Of a stretch of 64,000 nt of DNA, positions 26,735-36,925 are shown piece by piece. The position numbers were made by a program, and so were the translations under genes. The stretch spans positions 119,875 through 183,874 of the forward strand of contig MCAW01000001.1 in assembly GCA_001704575.1 (NCBI GenBank), written 5' to 3'. The number at the start of each line of letters is the position of its first letter. Position 1 is the stretch's first letter. Origin of the DNA: Methylophilales bacterium LSUCC0135 (GTDB lineage Bacteria > Pseudomonadota > Gammaproteobacteria > Burkholderiales > Methylophilaceae). Under the pieces are notes generated by a model. It ran no database searches. It worked only from the letters and a program-made list of their open reading frames with translations, and was not told where the DNA came from.

Positions 26735-27489
26735 GCGACACCCGTATTTTGTTCGGCTTTCACGCCGTGTTGAGCCGCTTGCGCCAACACGCCGCCAGCG
26801 TGCAGGAAATATTAATAGACCGTGACCGTATTGATGCGCGCATGAAAGATCTGCTGGGCATGGCGGAAAGCGCCGGTGTGCGACTGATGCAGGTTGAGCG
26901 CTCGCGTCTTGATGGTCTGGCTGGCCAGAACGGCCGTCATCAGGGCGTGATCGCCCGGGTGATTGATACGCCGATGCCTTATAAGGACATTCATGACATT
27001 CTTGAGTCGGAACTGAAGGAGCCGCCGTTCTTCCTGATTCTGGATGGGGTTGAAGACCCGCACAATCTCGGCGCCTGCCTGCGTGTCGCCGATGCGATGG
27101 GTGTTCATGCGGTAATCGCGCCCAAGGACAGGGCTGTCGGCCTCAATGCGACCGTGCGCAAGGTGGCGTGCGGCGCGGCAGAAACCGTGCCGTTCATCGC
27201 CGTGACCAACCTTGCACGCACCATGCGCGAATTGAAGGAGGCGGGCGTCATGATGGTAGGCGCGGCGGCCGAGGCTGATCACAGTCTCTTGACCATGACC
27301 TTGCAGGGTCCGTTGGCGCTGGTATTGGGTGCCGAGGGCACAGGCTTGCGCCGCTTGACGGCGGAGACCTGCGATGCGCTGGTCAGCATTCCGATGTTCG
27401 GATCGGTTGAAAGCTTGAATGTTTCGGTTGCCAGCGGCATCTGCCTCTATGAAGCACGCCGTCAACGGCAGGCGGTGCCGTCATCCTGA
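26731..27489 (+). CDS. rlmB: 23S rRNA (guanosine-2'-O-) methyltransferase
   Basis: 252 residues. SpoU/TrmH family with an N-terminal substrate-binding domain ([12 protein letters not shown]). The knotted C-terminal domain has motif 1 [19 protein letters not shown], motif 2 [12 protein letters not shown] and motif 3 [22 protein letters not shown]. RlmB methylates G2251 of E. coli 23S rRNA. It is coupled to rnr by a 4-bp overlap, the usual E. coli-like order. Confidence 0.96.
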   Translation: MSDTRILFGFHAVLSRLRQHAASVQEILIDRDRIDARMKDLLGMAESAGVRLMQVERSRLDGLAGQNGRHQGVIARVIDTPMPYKDIHDILESELKEPPFFLILDGVEDPHNLGACLRVADAMGVHAVIAPKDRAVGLNATVRKVACGAAETVPFIAVTNLARTMRELKEAGVMMVGAAAEADHSLLTMTLQGPLALVLGAEGTGLRRLTAETCDALVSIPMFGSVESLNVSVASGICLYEARRQRQAVPSS

Positions 27490-27540
27490 TCGGCCTGAAT
27501 TCTGGGCTCTGGAAATCTGTTCTGGAGGTTTATTTTGCAA

Positions 27541-27561
27541 CGTTAAAATGGTATTTTAACG
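27541..27561. promoter_or_regulatory. Perfect 9-bp-arm palindrome upstream of ndk
   Basis: Arms CGTTAAAAT (27541-27549) and ATTTTAACG (27553-27561) around a 3-bp centre. It lies 77 bp before the ndk start, in an A/T-richer gap, and has no T-run of a terminator. It looks like an operator for a dimeric regulator. Confidence 0.5.
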
Positions 27562-27638
27562 GTCTTTGCAAACTGACCCTTTGCATCCTGAAATCGTCTT
27601 GATTTTTTCATCTGTTTTATCAACTTATCGGAGTTAAC

Positions 27639-28046
27639 ATGGCTGTAGAACGCACCTTATCCATCATCAAACCAGACGCTGTTGCCAAGAACGTGATCGG
27701 CAAGATTTACTCGCGTTTCGAATCCAACGGTCTGAAGATCGTCGCAGCCAGAATGGCGCAATTGAGCCAGGCCGAGGCTGAAGGCTTTTACGCGGTACAC
27801 AAGGAGCGCCCTTTCTTCAACGATCTGGTCAAGTTCATGATTTCAGGCCCGGTCATGATTCAGGTGCTGGAAGGCGAAAACGCTGTTGCCAAGAACCGCG
27901 AACTGATGGGAGCTACCAACCCCAAAGAAGCGGCTGCCGGTACCATTCGCGCAGATTTCGCCGAGAGCATTGATGCCAATGCCGTGCATGGCAGCGATTC
28001 TGCAGAAAACGCCGCGATCGAAATCGCCTATTTTTTCGGCAAATAA
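27639..28046 (+). CDS. ndk: Nucleoside diphosphate kinase
   Basis: 135 residues. ATG with GGAG 8 bp upstream. [34 protein letters not shown] and the phospho-histidine H117 in NAVHGSDS are all present. The C terminus ends at EIAYFFGK, a few residues shorter than E. coli Ndk (143). It equilibrates NTP and NDP pools. rlmN follows after 6 bp. Confidence 0.97.
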   Translation: MAVERTLSIIKPDAVAKNVIGKIYSRFESNGLKIVAARMAQLSQAEAEGFYAVHKERPFFNDLVKFMISGPVMIQVLEGENAVAKNRELMGATNPKEAAAGTIRADFAESIDANAVHGSDSAENAAIEIAYFFGK

Positions 28047-28052
28047 ACTTTA

Positions 28053-29159
28053 ATGACCGTCAATCTGCTCGATTTCAATCAGGCGCAGCTCGCTGATTAT
28101 TTCAAGGGAATCGGCGAGAAGCCATTTCGCGCCAAACAGCTGATGCGCTGGATGCATCATTTCGGCGTGAACGATTTCGCGCAGATGACGGATATCGCCA
28201 AATCATTGCGCGAGAAGCTTGCCGCCGAGGCGAGCATCACGCTGCCTGAGGTGCAAACCGAACAGGTTTCCGACGATGGCACGCGCAAATGGCTGATCGG
28301 TACCGGCGCCGGCAACGGCGTCGAAACCGTCTTCATTCCCGAGGATGACCGCGGCACCTTATGCGTGTCCTCGCAGGTGGGCTGTGCGCTTGAATGCACC
28401 TTCTGCTCGACCGGCCGGCAGGGCTTCAATCGCAATCTCAAGGTGTCGGAAATCATCGGTCAGCTCTGGCTGGCCAACCGTTCGCTGCGCCAGGCCGATG
28501 GCTACGATATGTTGCCGCCCGGTGATCGTATCATCAGCAACGTCGTCATGATGGGCATGGGCGAGCCGCTCGCCAATTATGACAATGTCGTCACCGCCAT
28601 GCAGATCATGCTGGATGATTCGGCCTATGGACTCAGCCGCCGCCGTGTGACGCTCTCTACATCCGGCCTGGTGCCGGCCATGGACAGGTTGAAAGAAGAT
28701 TGCCCGGTGGCTTTGGCCGTATCACTGCATGCGCCGAATGATGCCTTGCGTGACGAGATCGTGCCGATCAACAAAAAATACCCGCTGAAGGAGCTGATGG
28801 CTGCCTGTCAGCGCTATCTGGTGAAAGCGCCGCGCGATTTTGTCACTTTCGAGTATGTCATGCTGGACGGCGTCAACGACTCGGTCGAGCACGCCCGCCA
28901 GTTACTGCAAACGGTGCGTGACGTGCCCTGCAAGTTCAACCTGATTCCATTCAACCCTTTTCCTGACAGCGGTTATGAAACTTCGCGGCCGGATAATATT
29001 CGCCGTTTCCGCGATGTGCTAATGCAGGCCGGTTATGTGGTGACGACCAGAAAGACGCGCGGGGACGATATCGATGCCGCTTGCGGTCAGCTGGCAGGCA
29101 AGGTGCAGGACAAGACTCGCCGCACGTTCAACCGTATTCCTGTTGAGGTCGTCACATGA
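28053..29159 (+). CDS. rlmN: Dual-specificity 23S rRNA/tRNA adenine-C2 methyltransferase
   Basis: 368 residues. The radical-SAM motif CxxxCxxC is at C111, C115 and C118 ([16 protein letters not shown]). [17 protein letters not shown] and the C-terminal catalytic region with [18 protein letters not shown] (the Cys that forms the methyl adduct) are intact. It methylates A2503 of 23S rRNA and A37 of some tRNAs. Its stop overlaps pilF by 4 bp. Confidence 0.97.
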   Translation: MTVNLLDFNQAQLADYFKGIGEKPFRAKQLMRWMHHFGVNDFAQMTDIAKSLREKLAAEASITLPEVQTEQVSDDGTRKWLIGTGAGNGVETVFIPEDDRGTLCVSSQVGCALECTFCSTGRQGFNRNLKVSEIIGQLWLANRSLRQADGYDMLPPGDRIISNVVMMGMGEPLANYDNVVTAMQIMLDDSAYGLSRRRVTLSTSGLVPAMDRLKEDCPVALAVSLHAPNDALRDEIVPINKKYPLKELMAACQRYLVKAPRDFVTFEYVMLDGVNDSVEHARQLLQTVRDVPCKFNLIPFNPFPDSGYETSRPDNIRRFRDVLMQAGYVVTTRKTRGDDIDAACGQLAGKVQDKTRRTFNRIPVEVVT

Positions 29160-29899
29160 AGCTGTGGTTCTCCATATGGCTTGCAGTCATGCTGGCAGGC
29201 TGCGCGGGCCAACCCGCCAACAACCGGGCAGAAGCGCATAAGCGCGAAAGCGCCCGCATCCATACCGAACTCGGGGCCGGCTACTATTCGCAAGGGCAGA
29301 TTGCGATTGCGCTTGAGGAATTTACCGAAGCCAGCAAAATCGATCCCGACTACGCACTGGCATACAACGGCCTCGGGCTGGTCTATGCCGCGCTGGGTGA
29401 AGACAGCAAGGCGGACGCCAATTTCAGGCGCGCCATCAATCTGGAGCCGGCCAATCCGGAGTCGCGCAACAACTACGGGACTTTTCTCTGCTCGCGTAAT
29501 CGTATAGACGAATCGATTCCCCAGTTCATGGAAGCTGTCAAAAACCCGCTTTATGCCACCAAGGACATCGCTTATCTCAATGCAGGCATATGCGCCTTGC
29601 GCAAGCAGGATGTCGACAATGCCGAAATATATTTCAGCAAGGCCTTGCAGATTCAGCCTTTGTTGCACAAGGCTTCATATGAACTTGCATTGATTCAGTT
29701 CAACCGCAAGAAATTCGGTTTGGCGCGCGAATATCTGCAGGCACCGCTGGGCAGCAATCCATCTGCCGAGACTCTCTGGCTTGCCGTGCAGGTTGAACGT
29801 CAGATCGGCAACAGAGATGCCGCGGCAAGCTATGCCCAGGAGTTGCGGCGCAGGTATCCTAATTCTGAACAAACCAGAGCATTGATATCCGGACAATGA
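29156..29899 (+). CDS. pilF: Type IV pilus biogenesis/stability lipoprotein PilF (TPR)
   Basis: 247 residues. Lipoprotein signal [16 protein letters not shown] places the acylated Cys at residue 16. TPR repeats fill about 38-240 (for example [29 protein letters not shown] and [17 protein letters not shown]). PilF/PilW helps the PilQ secretin assemble in the outer membrane. Overlap with rlmN (ATGA) is the common order in beta- and gammaproteobacteria. Confidence 0.94.
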   Translation: MKLWFSIWLAVMLAGCAGQPANNRAEAHKRESARIHTELGAGYYSQGQIAIALEEFTEASKIDPDYALAYNGLGLVYAALGEDSKADANFRRAINLEPANPESRNNYGTFLCSRNRIDESIPQFMEAVKNPLYATKDIAYLNAGICALRKQDVDNAEIYFSKALQIQPLLHKASYELALIQFNRKKFGLAREYLQAPLGSNPSAETLWLAVQVERQIGNRDAAASYAQELRRRYPNSEQTRALISGQ

Positions 29900-29903
29900 A
29901 AGC

Positions 29904-30788
29904 ATGAGCGATTTAAATCAAGTGAACGATTCAGCAGAGCAGAGTCGATTGTCCGTCGGTGAGGCACTGACGGCGGCGCGCAAGTCGAAAAATCTCGAAA
30001 TCGACGATGTCTGCGCCTATCTGCGTTTGAGTCCGAGGCAGGTGCTTGCGCTTGAAAATAATGATTTTTCGGTGCTGCCGGAAGCGACGATTACGCGTGG
30101 TTTCATCCGCAACTATGCCCGCATGCTGGAGCTTGATGCCGAACCCTTGGTTCGCGCTTATGGCGCCTTCAGTCCCTCAAGTCAGCCTCAGCCCATCAGT
30201 ATCCCGTCCGAGAACATCATGATGCCTGGTAAAGAGAAACGTCCCAGATTATGGTATGTGATGGTCAGTGTATTGATCCTGTTGCTGGTGGCTTCCTGGC
30301 TGATCTACATGGATTACAGTGGAGAGCCATCTTCCGGCCTCGCTGTGGCGCTGTCTGAAACGAAGATGCTGCCCGAAACGCGCGGCCAGACAGTTACGCT
30401 GCCGGACTTGAGCAGCACGGCGACGGCTGCGGAAGCGGAAATGCAGTTGCCTTCAGCAGAAGCGGTTTTTCCCGGCGCGGACCTGCCTGTCGCGCCTGCG
30501 GCGACAGCGCGGATTGAAGCCGATCAGACCGTTGCGACTCATGCCGCGCTTGCCGAAATCAGAATAAAAGCCAGAGAAAACAGCTGGGTGCGCATCACTG
30601 ATGCTGCCAACAACAAAGTGATGGATAAAATCCTGACATCGGACATCGAAGAGATTCTGCAAGGACAGCCGCCGTTTCAAGTGATTGTCGGCAATGCACC
30701 CAGTACGACGCTTGTATTCAATCAACAAACTGTCGATCTCGCGCCTGTGACCGGTAGCGATAAAGTCGCCAGATTGAAGCTGGAGTAA
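29904..30788 (+). CDS. rodZ: RodZ-like cell-shape protein (HTH + membrane helix + DUF4115)
   Basis: 294 residues. The cytoplasmic helix-turn-helix is about 16-85 ([44 protein letters not shown]). One membrane helix is at about 113-134 ([20 protein letters not shown]). A periplasmic linker leads to a DUF4115 domain (about 215-294, [19 protein letters not shown]). RodZ ties MreB filaments to the elongation machinery. It sits between pilF and ispG, as is usual. Confidence 0.92.
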   Translation: MSDLNQVNDSAEQSRLSVGEALTAARKSKNLEIDDVCAYLRLSPRQVLALENNDFSVLPEATITRGFIRNYARMLELDAEPLVRAYGAFSPSSQPQPISIPSENIMMPGKEKRPRLWYVMVSVLILLLVASWLIYMDYSGEPSSGLAVALSETKMLPETRGQTVTLPDLSSTATAAEAEMQLPSAEAVFPGADLPVAPAATARIEADQTVATHAALAEIRIKARENSWVRITDAANNKVMDKILTSDIEEILQGQPPFQVIVGNAPSTTLVFNQQTVDLAPVTGSDKVARLKLE

Positions 30789-30790
30789 TC

Positions 30791-32083
30791 TTGGAAGCCC
30801 AAGCAAAAATCCAACGCCGCAACTGTCATCGCGTTATGGTCGGCCATGTGCCGGTAGGTGGCGGTGCGCCGGTTGTAGTGCAATCCATGACCAATACGGA
30901 TACCGCCGACGCCGAAGCTACCGTGCGTCAGGTATTCGAATTGTGGCAAGCGGGGTCTGAAGTGGTGCGCATCACCGTCAATTCGCCCGAGGCTGCGGCG
31001 CAGGTGGGTAACATCCGTCGGGCGCTGGATGCTCTGGGTTGCGATGTTCCGCTGGTGGGTGATTTTCACTATAACGGTCACAAGCTGCTGGCACAATATC
31101 CTGACTGTGCGCGTGCGCTGGCAAAATACCGTATCAACCCCGGCAACGTCGGCAAGGGTTCCAGGCGCGACGAACAGTTTGCCTCGATGATAGAAACGGC
31201 GATTCGTTTTGACAAACCGGTACGCATCGGCGTTAACTGGGGCAGTCTTGATCAGGCCAAGCTGGCACGCATGATGGACGAAAACGCCAAGCGTGCCGAT
31301 CCCATGCCTGCCGATGCCCTGATGCGCGAAGCCCTGATCCAGTCTGCGCTGGAGAGTGCTGTACAGGCTGAAGCGCTGGGTTTGCCGGCCGACCACATCA
31401 TCATTTCCTGCAAAGTCAGCAATGTGCAGGATCTACTGACCGTGTACCGTGATCTTGCAGCGCGCTGCGATTACCCGCTGCATCTCGGGCTGACCGAAGC
31501 CGGCATGGGCTCAAAGGGTATCGTTGCTTCGACAGCGGCGCTCGCGCTGCTGTTGCAGGAAGGCATCGGCGATACCATACGCGTTTCGTTGACGCCGGAA
31601 CCGAACGAACCCAGAACCAGGGAAGTGGTCGTCGCGCAGGAAATTCTGCAGACCATGGGTATCCGCTCGTTTACGCCGCTGGTGACTGCCTGCCCGGGTT
31701 GCGGCCGCACGACATCGACTTTTTTCCAGGAACTGGCGCAGAAAATACAGCGCTATCTGCGCGAGCAGATGCCGGAATGGCGCAAACAGTTTCCCGGCGT
31801 CGAGACGATGAACGTCGCGGTGATGGGCTGCGTGGTGAACGGACCGGGCGAATCGAAACTTGCCAATATCGGTATCAGCTTGCCGGGCACCGGCGAGATT
31901 CCGGTTGCACCGGTGTTCGTCGACGGTGAAAAGACCGTAACGCTCAAGGGCGATGCAATTGCCGAGGAATTTCAGGCCATTGTCGAGGATTACGTGCAGA
32001 AGAATTACAGCGTGGGCGGCAAGCTGCGGCAGGAGCACAAGCTGCCGGATCAGGCCAGAACCATTCCGATTCGCGCAGTCTGA
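30791..32083 (+). CDS. ispG: 4-hydroxy-3-methylbut-2-enyl diphosphate synthase
   Basis: 430 residues from a TTG two bases after the rodZ stop; GGAG lies 5 bp upstream. [41 protein letters not shown] and the [4Fe-4S] cysteines in CPGCGRTT and CVVNGPGES are present. IspG catalyses the penultimate step of the MEP isoprenoid pathway. Confidence 0.96.
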   Translation: MEAQAKIQRRNCHRVMVGHVPVGGGAPVVVQSMTNTDTADAEATVRQVFELWQAGSEVVRITVNSPEAAAQVGNIRRALDALGCDVPLVGDFHYNGHKLLAQYPDCARALAKYRINPGNVGKGSRRDEQFASMIETAIRFDKPVRIGVNWGSLDQAKLARMMDENAKRADPMPADALMREALIQSALESAVQAEALGLPADHIIISCKVSNVQDLLTVYRDLAARCDYPLHLGLTEAGMGSKGIVASTAALALLLQEGIGDTIRVSLTPEPNEPRTREVVVAQEILQTMGIRSFTPLVTACPGCGRTTSTFFQELAQKIQRYLREQMPEWRKQFPGVETMNVAVMGCVVNGPGESKLANIGISLPGTGEIPVAPVFVDGEKTVTLKGDAIAEEFQAIVEDYVQKNYSVGGKLRQEHKLPDQARTIPIRAV

Positions 32084-32121
32084 AACATGCTCGCATTCAC
32101 TTGAGGCAGAACCCGCACAGC

Positions 32122-33453
32122 ATGACGAATCATTCACAGAATCCGACATTACAGAGCACAAAATTGCAGAGCACAAAACCTCAAACCACTAGGTTTCAGA
32201 GCGTCAAGTTCCAGAGCATCAAGGGTTTCTACGACATTCTGCCCGAGCATACCCCGCTCTGGCAGTTGCTCGAAGATACTGCCCGGCGCGTTATGGCGCA
32301 GTACGGCTATCGCAATATCCGCATGCCGGTTGTCGAGGCAACTGACCTTTTCGTGCGCAGTGTCGGCGAGCATACCGATATCGTCGAAAAGGAAATGTAT
32401 TCCTGGACCGATGCGCTCAATGACGACAAGCTGACCTTGCGCCCGGAGGGCACTGCGGGTTGCGTTCGCGCCGTCATCGAGCACAGCCTGACCTACAATG
32501 GTCCGCAGCGTCTGTGGTACATGGGTCCGATGTTTCGCCACGAGAATGTGCAGAAAGGCCGTCAGCGCCAGTTTCATCAGATCGGTGTGGAGGCGTTCGG
32601 TTTTGCCTCGCCGGATGTCGATGCCGAACAGATCATCATGCTGGCCCGGCTTTGGCGCGAGTTGGGCCTCAAGGATGTCGAACTACATCTCAATACCATC
32701 GGCGATGCGGAAGAGCGTGCCGAGTACCGCAAAACCCTGATTGCCTATCTTGAGCAGCATCAGGACTTGCTGGATGAAGATGCAAAACGCCGACTCTACA
32801 CCAACCCCCTGCGCATACTGGACAGCAAGAATCCGCGCATGCAGGCGATGATCGAAGCAGCGCCGCGATTGCTCGACACGCTGGGAACCGAAAGTCGCCA
32901 ACACTATCATAGCTTGTGCCGTTTGCTGGACGAGGCCGGGGTGGCCTATCAGGTCAACCACCGGCTGGTACGCGGACTGGATTATTACAACCGCACGGTA
33001 TTCGAGTGGGTGACCACCCGGCTCGGCAGCCAAGGCACCATTGCCGGCGGCGGCCGATACGACACGCTGGTTGAACGGCTGGGCGGCGAAGCCATGCCTG
33101 CATGTGGCTTCGGTATCGGGCTGGAGCGCGTATTTTTGTTGATGCAGGAATACGGTATCGAGGCGAAGCAAAGCCCTGATGTCTACCTCGTCAATGTCGG
33201 CGACGCGGCAGAACAGAAAGCACTGGGCCTGGCTGAACAGTTGCGTAATGCCGGGCTCACGGTGATTCAGCATTGCGGCGGCGGCAGCTTCAAATCGCAA
33301 ATGAAAAAAGCTGACCGCTCTACAGCGAGATACGCGCTGATTCTGGGCGAAGATGAGGTGCTGGCAGCAGAGGTGACGCTGAAACCGTTGCTTGAAGCAG
33401 GCGAGCAACAAAGATTATCAATCGAACAAGCGATCGGGAAACTTAAAACATGA
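32122..33453 (+). CDS. hisS: Histidyl-tRNA synthetase with repetitive N-terminal extension
   Basis: 443 residues from ATG 32122. The class II core starts at SIKGFYDILPEHTPLW. Motif 2 region LWYMGPMFRHENVQKGRQRQF, histidine loop VRGLDYYNRTVFEWV and AGGGRYD are intact. The C-terminal anticodon domain is complete. Before the core lie about 34 residues, of which 25 are five 5-residue repeats. Ordinary HisRS has only about 7 residues there. Start choice is uncertain: no strong ribosome-binding site precedes 32122, and an in-frame TTG is at 32164 inside the array. Confidence 0.93.
   Translation: MTNHSQNPTLQSTKLQSTKPQTTRFQSVKFQSIKGFYDILPEHTPLWQLLEDTARRVMAQYGYRNIRMPVVEATDLFVRSVGEHTDIVEKEMYSWTDALNDDKLTLRPEGTAGCVRAVIEHSLTYNGPQRLWYMGPMFRHENVQKGRQRQFHQIGVEAFGFASPDVDAEQIIMLARLWRELGLKDVELHLNTIGDAEERAEYRKTLIAYLEQHQDLLDEDAKRRLYTNPLRILDSKNPRMQAMIEAAPRLLDTLGTESRQHYHSLCRLLDEAGVAYQVNHRLVRGLDYYNRTVFEWVTTRLGSQGTIAGGGRYDTLVERLGGEAMPACGFGIGLERVFLLMQEYGIEAKQSPDVYLVNVGDAAEQKALGLAEQLRNAGLTVIQHCGGGSFKSQMKKADRSTARYALILGEDEVLAAEVTLKPLLEAGEQQRLSIEQAIGKLKT
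32149..32223 (+). repeat. Five 15-bp tandem units at the 5' end of hisS
   Basis: Units start at 32149, 32164, 32179, 32194 and 32209. The first two differ by one base (TTACAGAGCACAAAA, TTGCAGAGCACAAAA). The last is the native N-terminal codons (TTCCAGAGCATCAAG). They encode a five-residue repeat of pattern xQ(S/T)xK/R, from LQSTK to FQSIK. Confidence 0.85.
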
Positions 33454-34286
33454 CAGCACTGCTCAGGATTGAAGGATTGACCGTAACGCCAGTCAACGCG
33501 CCCGACAGGCGTCTGGTCAACAACGTTTCTTTCACTCTTGAGGCAGGCAAAACCACGTGTGTGGTCGGTGAATCCGGCAGCGGTAAAAGCCTGACGGCGC
33601 TTTCGGTGATGGGGCTGCTATCCAGCCAGCTCAAACTTGCACAAGGCCGTGTCATATTTCAGGGGCGCGATCTGACCGTTCTCGACAACGAAGCCATGCG
33701 GCAGATACGTGGTCAGCGTATCGGCATGATCTTCCAGGAGCCGATGACTTCGCTCAATCCTGTTCTCACCGTCGGCAAGCAGATCGGCGAAACCCTGATT
33801 GTTCACCAGGGATTGAAAGGTCAGGCGCTGAAGGCAAGAATCGCAGCATTGCTCGAACAGGTCGGCATACCGGCCAGCCGGGCCAATAGTTATCCTGATG
33901 AACTCTCCGGTGGTCAGCGCCAGCGCGTCATGATTGCAATGAGTATCGCCTGCGAACCAGCCATGTTGATCGCCGATGAACCGACGACGGCGCTGGACGT
34001 GACGGTGCAGGCACAGATACTCAAGCTGCTCAGCGAACTGAAAACGCGCATGAATATGGCCATGCTGTTCATTACGCACGATTTCGGCGTGGTGGCCGAT
34101 ATTGCCGATGATGTCGTCGTCATGTTTCGCGGAGAGATTGTTGAGGCAGGCCCGGTTGCCAGCGTACTGCAACACCCGCAGCATCCCTACACCAGAGCCT
34201 TGCTTGACTGCGTACCCGACGCCGATGGCAAAAAGCCCCTGAAGCCGATCGATTATGCCTGGCTGAATGAAGAGGTGGCAGCATGA
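33450..34286 (+). CDS. ABC transporter ATPase, oligopeptide/dipeptide type (OppD/DppD-like)
   Basis: 278 residues. Walker A GESGSGKS at 40-47, signature LSGGQRQR, Walker B MLIADEPTTALD. It overlaps hisS and the next ATPase by 4 bp each (ATGA). It is shorter than typical OppD (about 320-335) and lacks the C-terminal cysteine-bearing part of the oligopeptide ATPase tail. No permease or substrate-binding protein is nearby. Confidence 0.9.
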   Translation: MTALLRIEGLTVTPVNAPDRRLVNNVSFTLEAGKTTCVVGESGSGKSLTALSVMGLLSSQLKLAQGRVIFQGRDLTVLDNEAMRQIRGQRIGMIFQEPMTSLNPVLTVGKQIGETLIVHQGLKGQALKARIAALLEQVGIPASRANSYPDELSGGQRQRVMIAMSIACEPAMLIADEPTTALDVTVQAQILKLLSELKTRMNMAMLFITHDFGVVADIADDVVVMFRGEIVEAGPVASVLQHPQHPYTRALLDCVPDADGKKPLKPIDYAWLNEEVAA

Positions 34287-35086
34287 GCGACATCATTCTG
34301 AGCGGCAGAAATCTCAGTAAATTCTACAAACAGCGGAGTGGCAAACTGGGTCTCGGCACCACGCTGGTCAAGGCGCTGGATAATGTAAGCGTTGATTTGC
34401 GTCAGGGTACGACCCTGGCCATCGTTGGCGAATCGGGCAGCGGAAAATCCACCCTCGCACGTTGTCTGTTACAATTGCAGCCCCTGGATGGTGGCGAAGT
34501 CATTTTCCAGGGTGAAGACCTGGCCGGTTTGTCAGGCGCAAAACTGCGTGCACAACGCCGTTATCTGCAAATGGTATTTCAGGATCCTTTTGCCTCGCTG
34601 AATCCGCGCATGCGCATCGGCGAGATTGTCGGAGAAGGGTTGCTGATTCATCAGTTGGGAGATGCCGAGGAAAGACGCGAACGCGTAGTGAGAATGCTCA
34701 CGCGTGTCGGTCTTGCCGAATCGGATATGGCAAAGTACCCGCACCAGTTTTCCGGTGGTCAGCGTCAACGCATCGGTATTGCCCGCGCGCTGGTGCTGGA
34801 GCCGAAAGTCGTCGTCTGCGATGAGCCGGTGTCGGCACTGGATGTATCGATACAGGCACAGATACTGCTGTTGCTGAGAGAGCTACAGCAGGAGATGGCG
34901 CTCAGTTACCTCTTCATCAGTCACGATTTGCGCGTGGTGCGGCATATCGCTGATGAAGTGGCAGTGATGCACCGCGGCAGACTGATCGAGCAGGGCCCGG
35001 TCGAACGTATTTACGATACGCCATCCGAGGAATATACGCGTAATTTATTGCAATCCATACCCGGCCGGCATGCACTGGCCGCGTAA
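34283..35086 (+). CDS. ABC transporter ATPase, oligopeptide/dipeptide type (OppF/DppF-like)
   Basis: 267 residues. Walker A GESGSGKS at 49-56, signature FSGGQRQR, Walker B VVVCDEPVSALD. It ends at EYTRNLLQSIPGRHALAA without the usual cysteine-containing tail. With the preceding gene it would form an ATPase heterodimer like DppD-DppF. The partner permease must be encoded elsewhere if this is an importer. Confidence 0.9.
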   Translation: MSDIILSGRNLSKFYKQRSGKLGLGTTLVKALDNVSVDLRQGTTLAIVGESGSGKSTLARCLLQLQPLDGGEVIFQGEDLAGLSGAKLRAQRRYLQMVFQDPFASLNPRMRIGEIVGEGLLIHQLGDAEERRERVVRMLTRVGLAESDMAKYPHQFSGGQRQRIGIARALVLEPKVVVCDEPVSALDVSIQAQILLLLRELQQEMALSYLFISHDLRVVRHIADEVAVMHRGRLIEQGPVERIYDTPSEEYTRNLLQSIPGRHALAA

Positions 35087-35108
35087 TACTCAGTTTTAGG
35101 AAACCAGA

Positions 35109-35735
35109 ATGGCACTCGATTTGGAAGAACAGGACCAGTTAGACGCACTCAAGAGCTGGTGGAAAGCTAATGGCAATAAAGTGCTGATCATCGCAGGCCT
35201 GGTGATTGCTGGCGTGGTTGGCTATCAGGGCTGGAAACAGTATCAGGCCAAACAATCTGCTGAAGCCTCAGCCCGATTCATGGAACTGGGCGATGCCAGC
35301 CCGACGGATGTGAAGACGATACAATCGATTTCCGCCGAGATCATCGAGAAATATCCTTCCACGCCTTATGCTGCACGCGCTGCCTTGCTGGCTGCTAAAG
35401 CCAATTATGCTGCCAAAGATGTGGATAGCGCGGTCAGTCAGACCGAATGGGCTTACAAGAATGCCACCGAGGAATCGGTCAAAAGTCTTGCGCAGCTGCA
35501 GCTTGCCGGACTCAAGTTCGAGCAGAAAAAATATGACGATGCGCTGAAGCTGGTCAATGAGAAGCATGAAGCCAGTTTTGATGCTTTGTTTGCCGATCTC
35601 AAGGGCGACATTCTGGTAGCGCAAGGCAACAAGGCAGAAGCCAAATCCGCCTACGAAGATGCCGTGAAGAAATTCGAGTTCGGCAGCCGTTATGCCCGCT
35701 ACACCCAGCACAAGCTGGAAGCGTTGGGAGAGTAG
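35109..35735 (+). CDS. yfgM: YfgM/ancillary SecYEG translocon subunit, TPR membrane protein
   Basis: 208 residues. Cytoplasmic start MALDLEEQDQLDALKSWWK, then one membrane helix (about 24-42, KVLIIAGLVIAGVVGYQGW), then a periplasmic TPR-like domain. This is the conserved gene between hisS and bamB. YfgM associates with SecYEG and periplasmic chaperones. bamB starts directly at the next base after the stop (GTG). Confidence 0.93.
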   Translation: MALDLEEQDQLDALKSWWKANGNKVLIIAGLVIAGVVGYQGWKQYQAKQSAEASARFMELGDASPTDVKTIQSISAEIIEKYPSTPYAARAALLAAKANYAAKDVDSAVSQTEWAYKNATEESVKSLAQLQLAGLKFEQKKYDDALKLVNEKHEASFDALFADLKGDILVAQGNKAEAKSAYEDAVKKFEFGSRYARYTQHKLEALGE

Positions 35736-36911
35736 GTGAGCAGTTTGACCAAGTCTTGCGGCATTCTGCTGGTCAGCCTGTTTTTGGCAGGCTGTGCCTC
35801 GCTGACGGATTTGAAGCGCGATGTCTCCGAGCGCGTGTTCGGTCGTGAGGAACTCAATCCGCCTGCTGAATTGGTAGAATTCAAGCCGGTTGCTACCCCT
35901 CAAGTGCTATGGAGTCAGCGTCTCGGTACGGCTGCCAATTTTGATTTTTCTCCGGCGGTCGACAATGGTTTTGTCTATGCCGCCAGCGCAAACGGTGAGC
36001 TGATCAAGATCAACGCTGCCAGCGGCAAGGAGGAGTGGCGCATCCGTAGCGACGAGCGCTATTCGGCAGGTGTTGGCGTCAGCCTCAACCTGCTGCTGGT
36101 CGGTACTGCCAGCGGCCATGTGCTCGCTTACGACCAGCAATCGAGGTTGCTGTGGAAATCCAAGATCAGCAGCGAAGTGCTGAGTGTTCCGCGTGTTCAT
36201 GACGATGTTGTTGTCGTGCGGGCAGGTGATGGTCGTATTTTTGGTTTGAATGTTGTCGACGGTTCGCGCAGATGGGTGTTCGAGCGTTCCACGCCGGCGC
36301 TAACCTTGCGCAGCAGTGCCGGTATCGTCATTGCTGATGGGGTTGTCTATGCCGGTTACGCAGGCGGCAAACTGGTGGCGGTACGTGCAACCGACGGTAC
36401 CAGCCTGTGGGAGGCAACCGTCGCCCAACCCAAAGGCACCACCGAGATCGAGCGCATCGCCGACATCACCAGTCTTCCGGTGGTCGATGGCCCTGTTGTC
36501 TTTGCTGTTGCCTACCAGGGCAAGGTGGCCGCGATTGACCGAGCATCCGGCCGGGTGGGCTGGAGCCGGGATATTTCCAGCTATAACGGTATCAGCGGTG
36601 AAGCTTCCCGTCTTTATCTGACCCATGCCCAGGGCGCTGTCTATTCGCTTGAATATGCCAGTGGCAAGACCTTCTGGCGTCAGGGTGACCTGCGTTATCG
36701 CCAGTTGTCCGCGCCGCTGCCTATGGGTGACCTGATCGCTGTCGGCGATGTCCAGGGCTATCTGCATTTTCTGCAACGCGAAGACGGCGCTTTTGCCGCG
36801 CGCATCAAAACTGACGATAGCCCCATCATGCCGAACATGACCGAACTGGATAGCGGCGTCCTGTTGGCACAAACACGTAACGGCAGCCTCTTCGCCGTTT
36901 CAATCAGGTAA
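35736..36911 (+). CDS. bamB: Outer-membrane assembly lipoprotein BamB
   Basis: 391 residues from GTG, with GGGAG about 6 bp upstream. Lipobox SLFLAGC gives an acylated Cys at residue 20. An eight-bladed PQQ-like beta-propeller follows ([44 protein letters not shown], and so on). BamB is part of the BAM complex that inserts outer-membrane proteins. It lies between yfgM and der, the conserved order. Confidence 0.96.
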   Translation: MSSLTKSCGILLVSLFLAGCASLTDLKRDVSERVFGREELNPPAELVEFKPVATPQVLWSQRLGTAANFDFSPAVDNGFVYAASANGELIKINAASGKEEWRIRSDERYSAGVGVSLNLLLVGTASGHVLAYDQQSRLLWKSKISSEVLSVPRVHDDVVVVRAGDGRIFGLNVVDGSRRWVFERSTPALTLRSSAGIVIADGVVYAGYAGGKLVAVRATDGTSLWEATVAQPKGTTEIERIADITSLPVVDGPVVFAVAYQGKVAAIDRASGRVGWSRDISSYNGISGEASRLYLTHAQGAVYSLEYASGKTFWRQGDLRYRQLSAPLPMGDLIAVGDVQGYLHFLQREDGAFAARIKTDDSPIMPNMTELDSGVLLAQTRNGSLFAVSIR

Positions 36912-36925
36912 ATTCCTTACTTATC

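Noticed and set aside
32149..32223. Relation of the hisS 15-bp units to the CACAGAG repeats (both contain CAGAG)
   Set aside because: The period (15 versus 9), context (coding versus intergenic) and flanks differ; the shared pentamer is likely chance.
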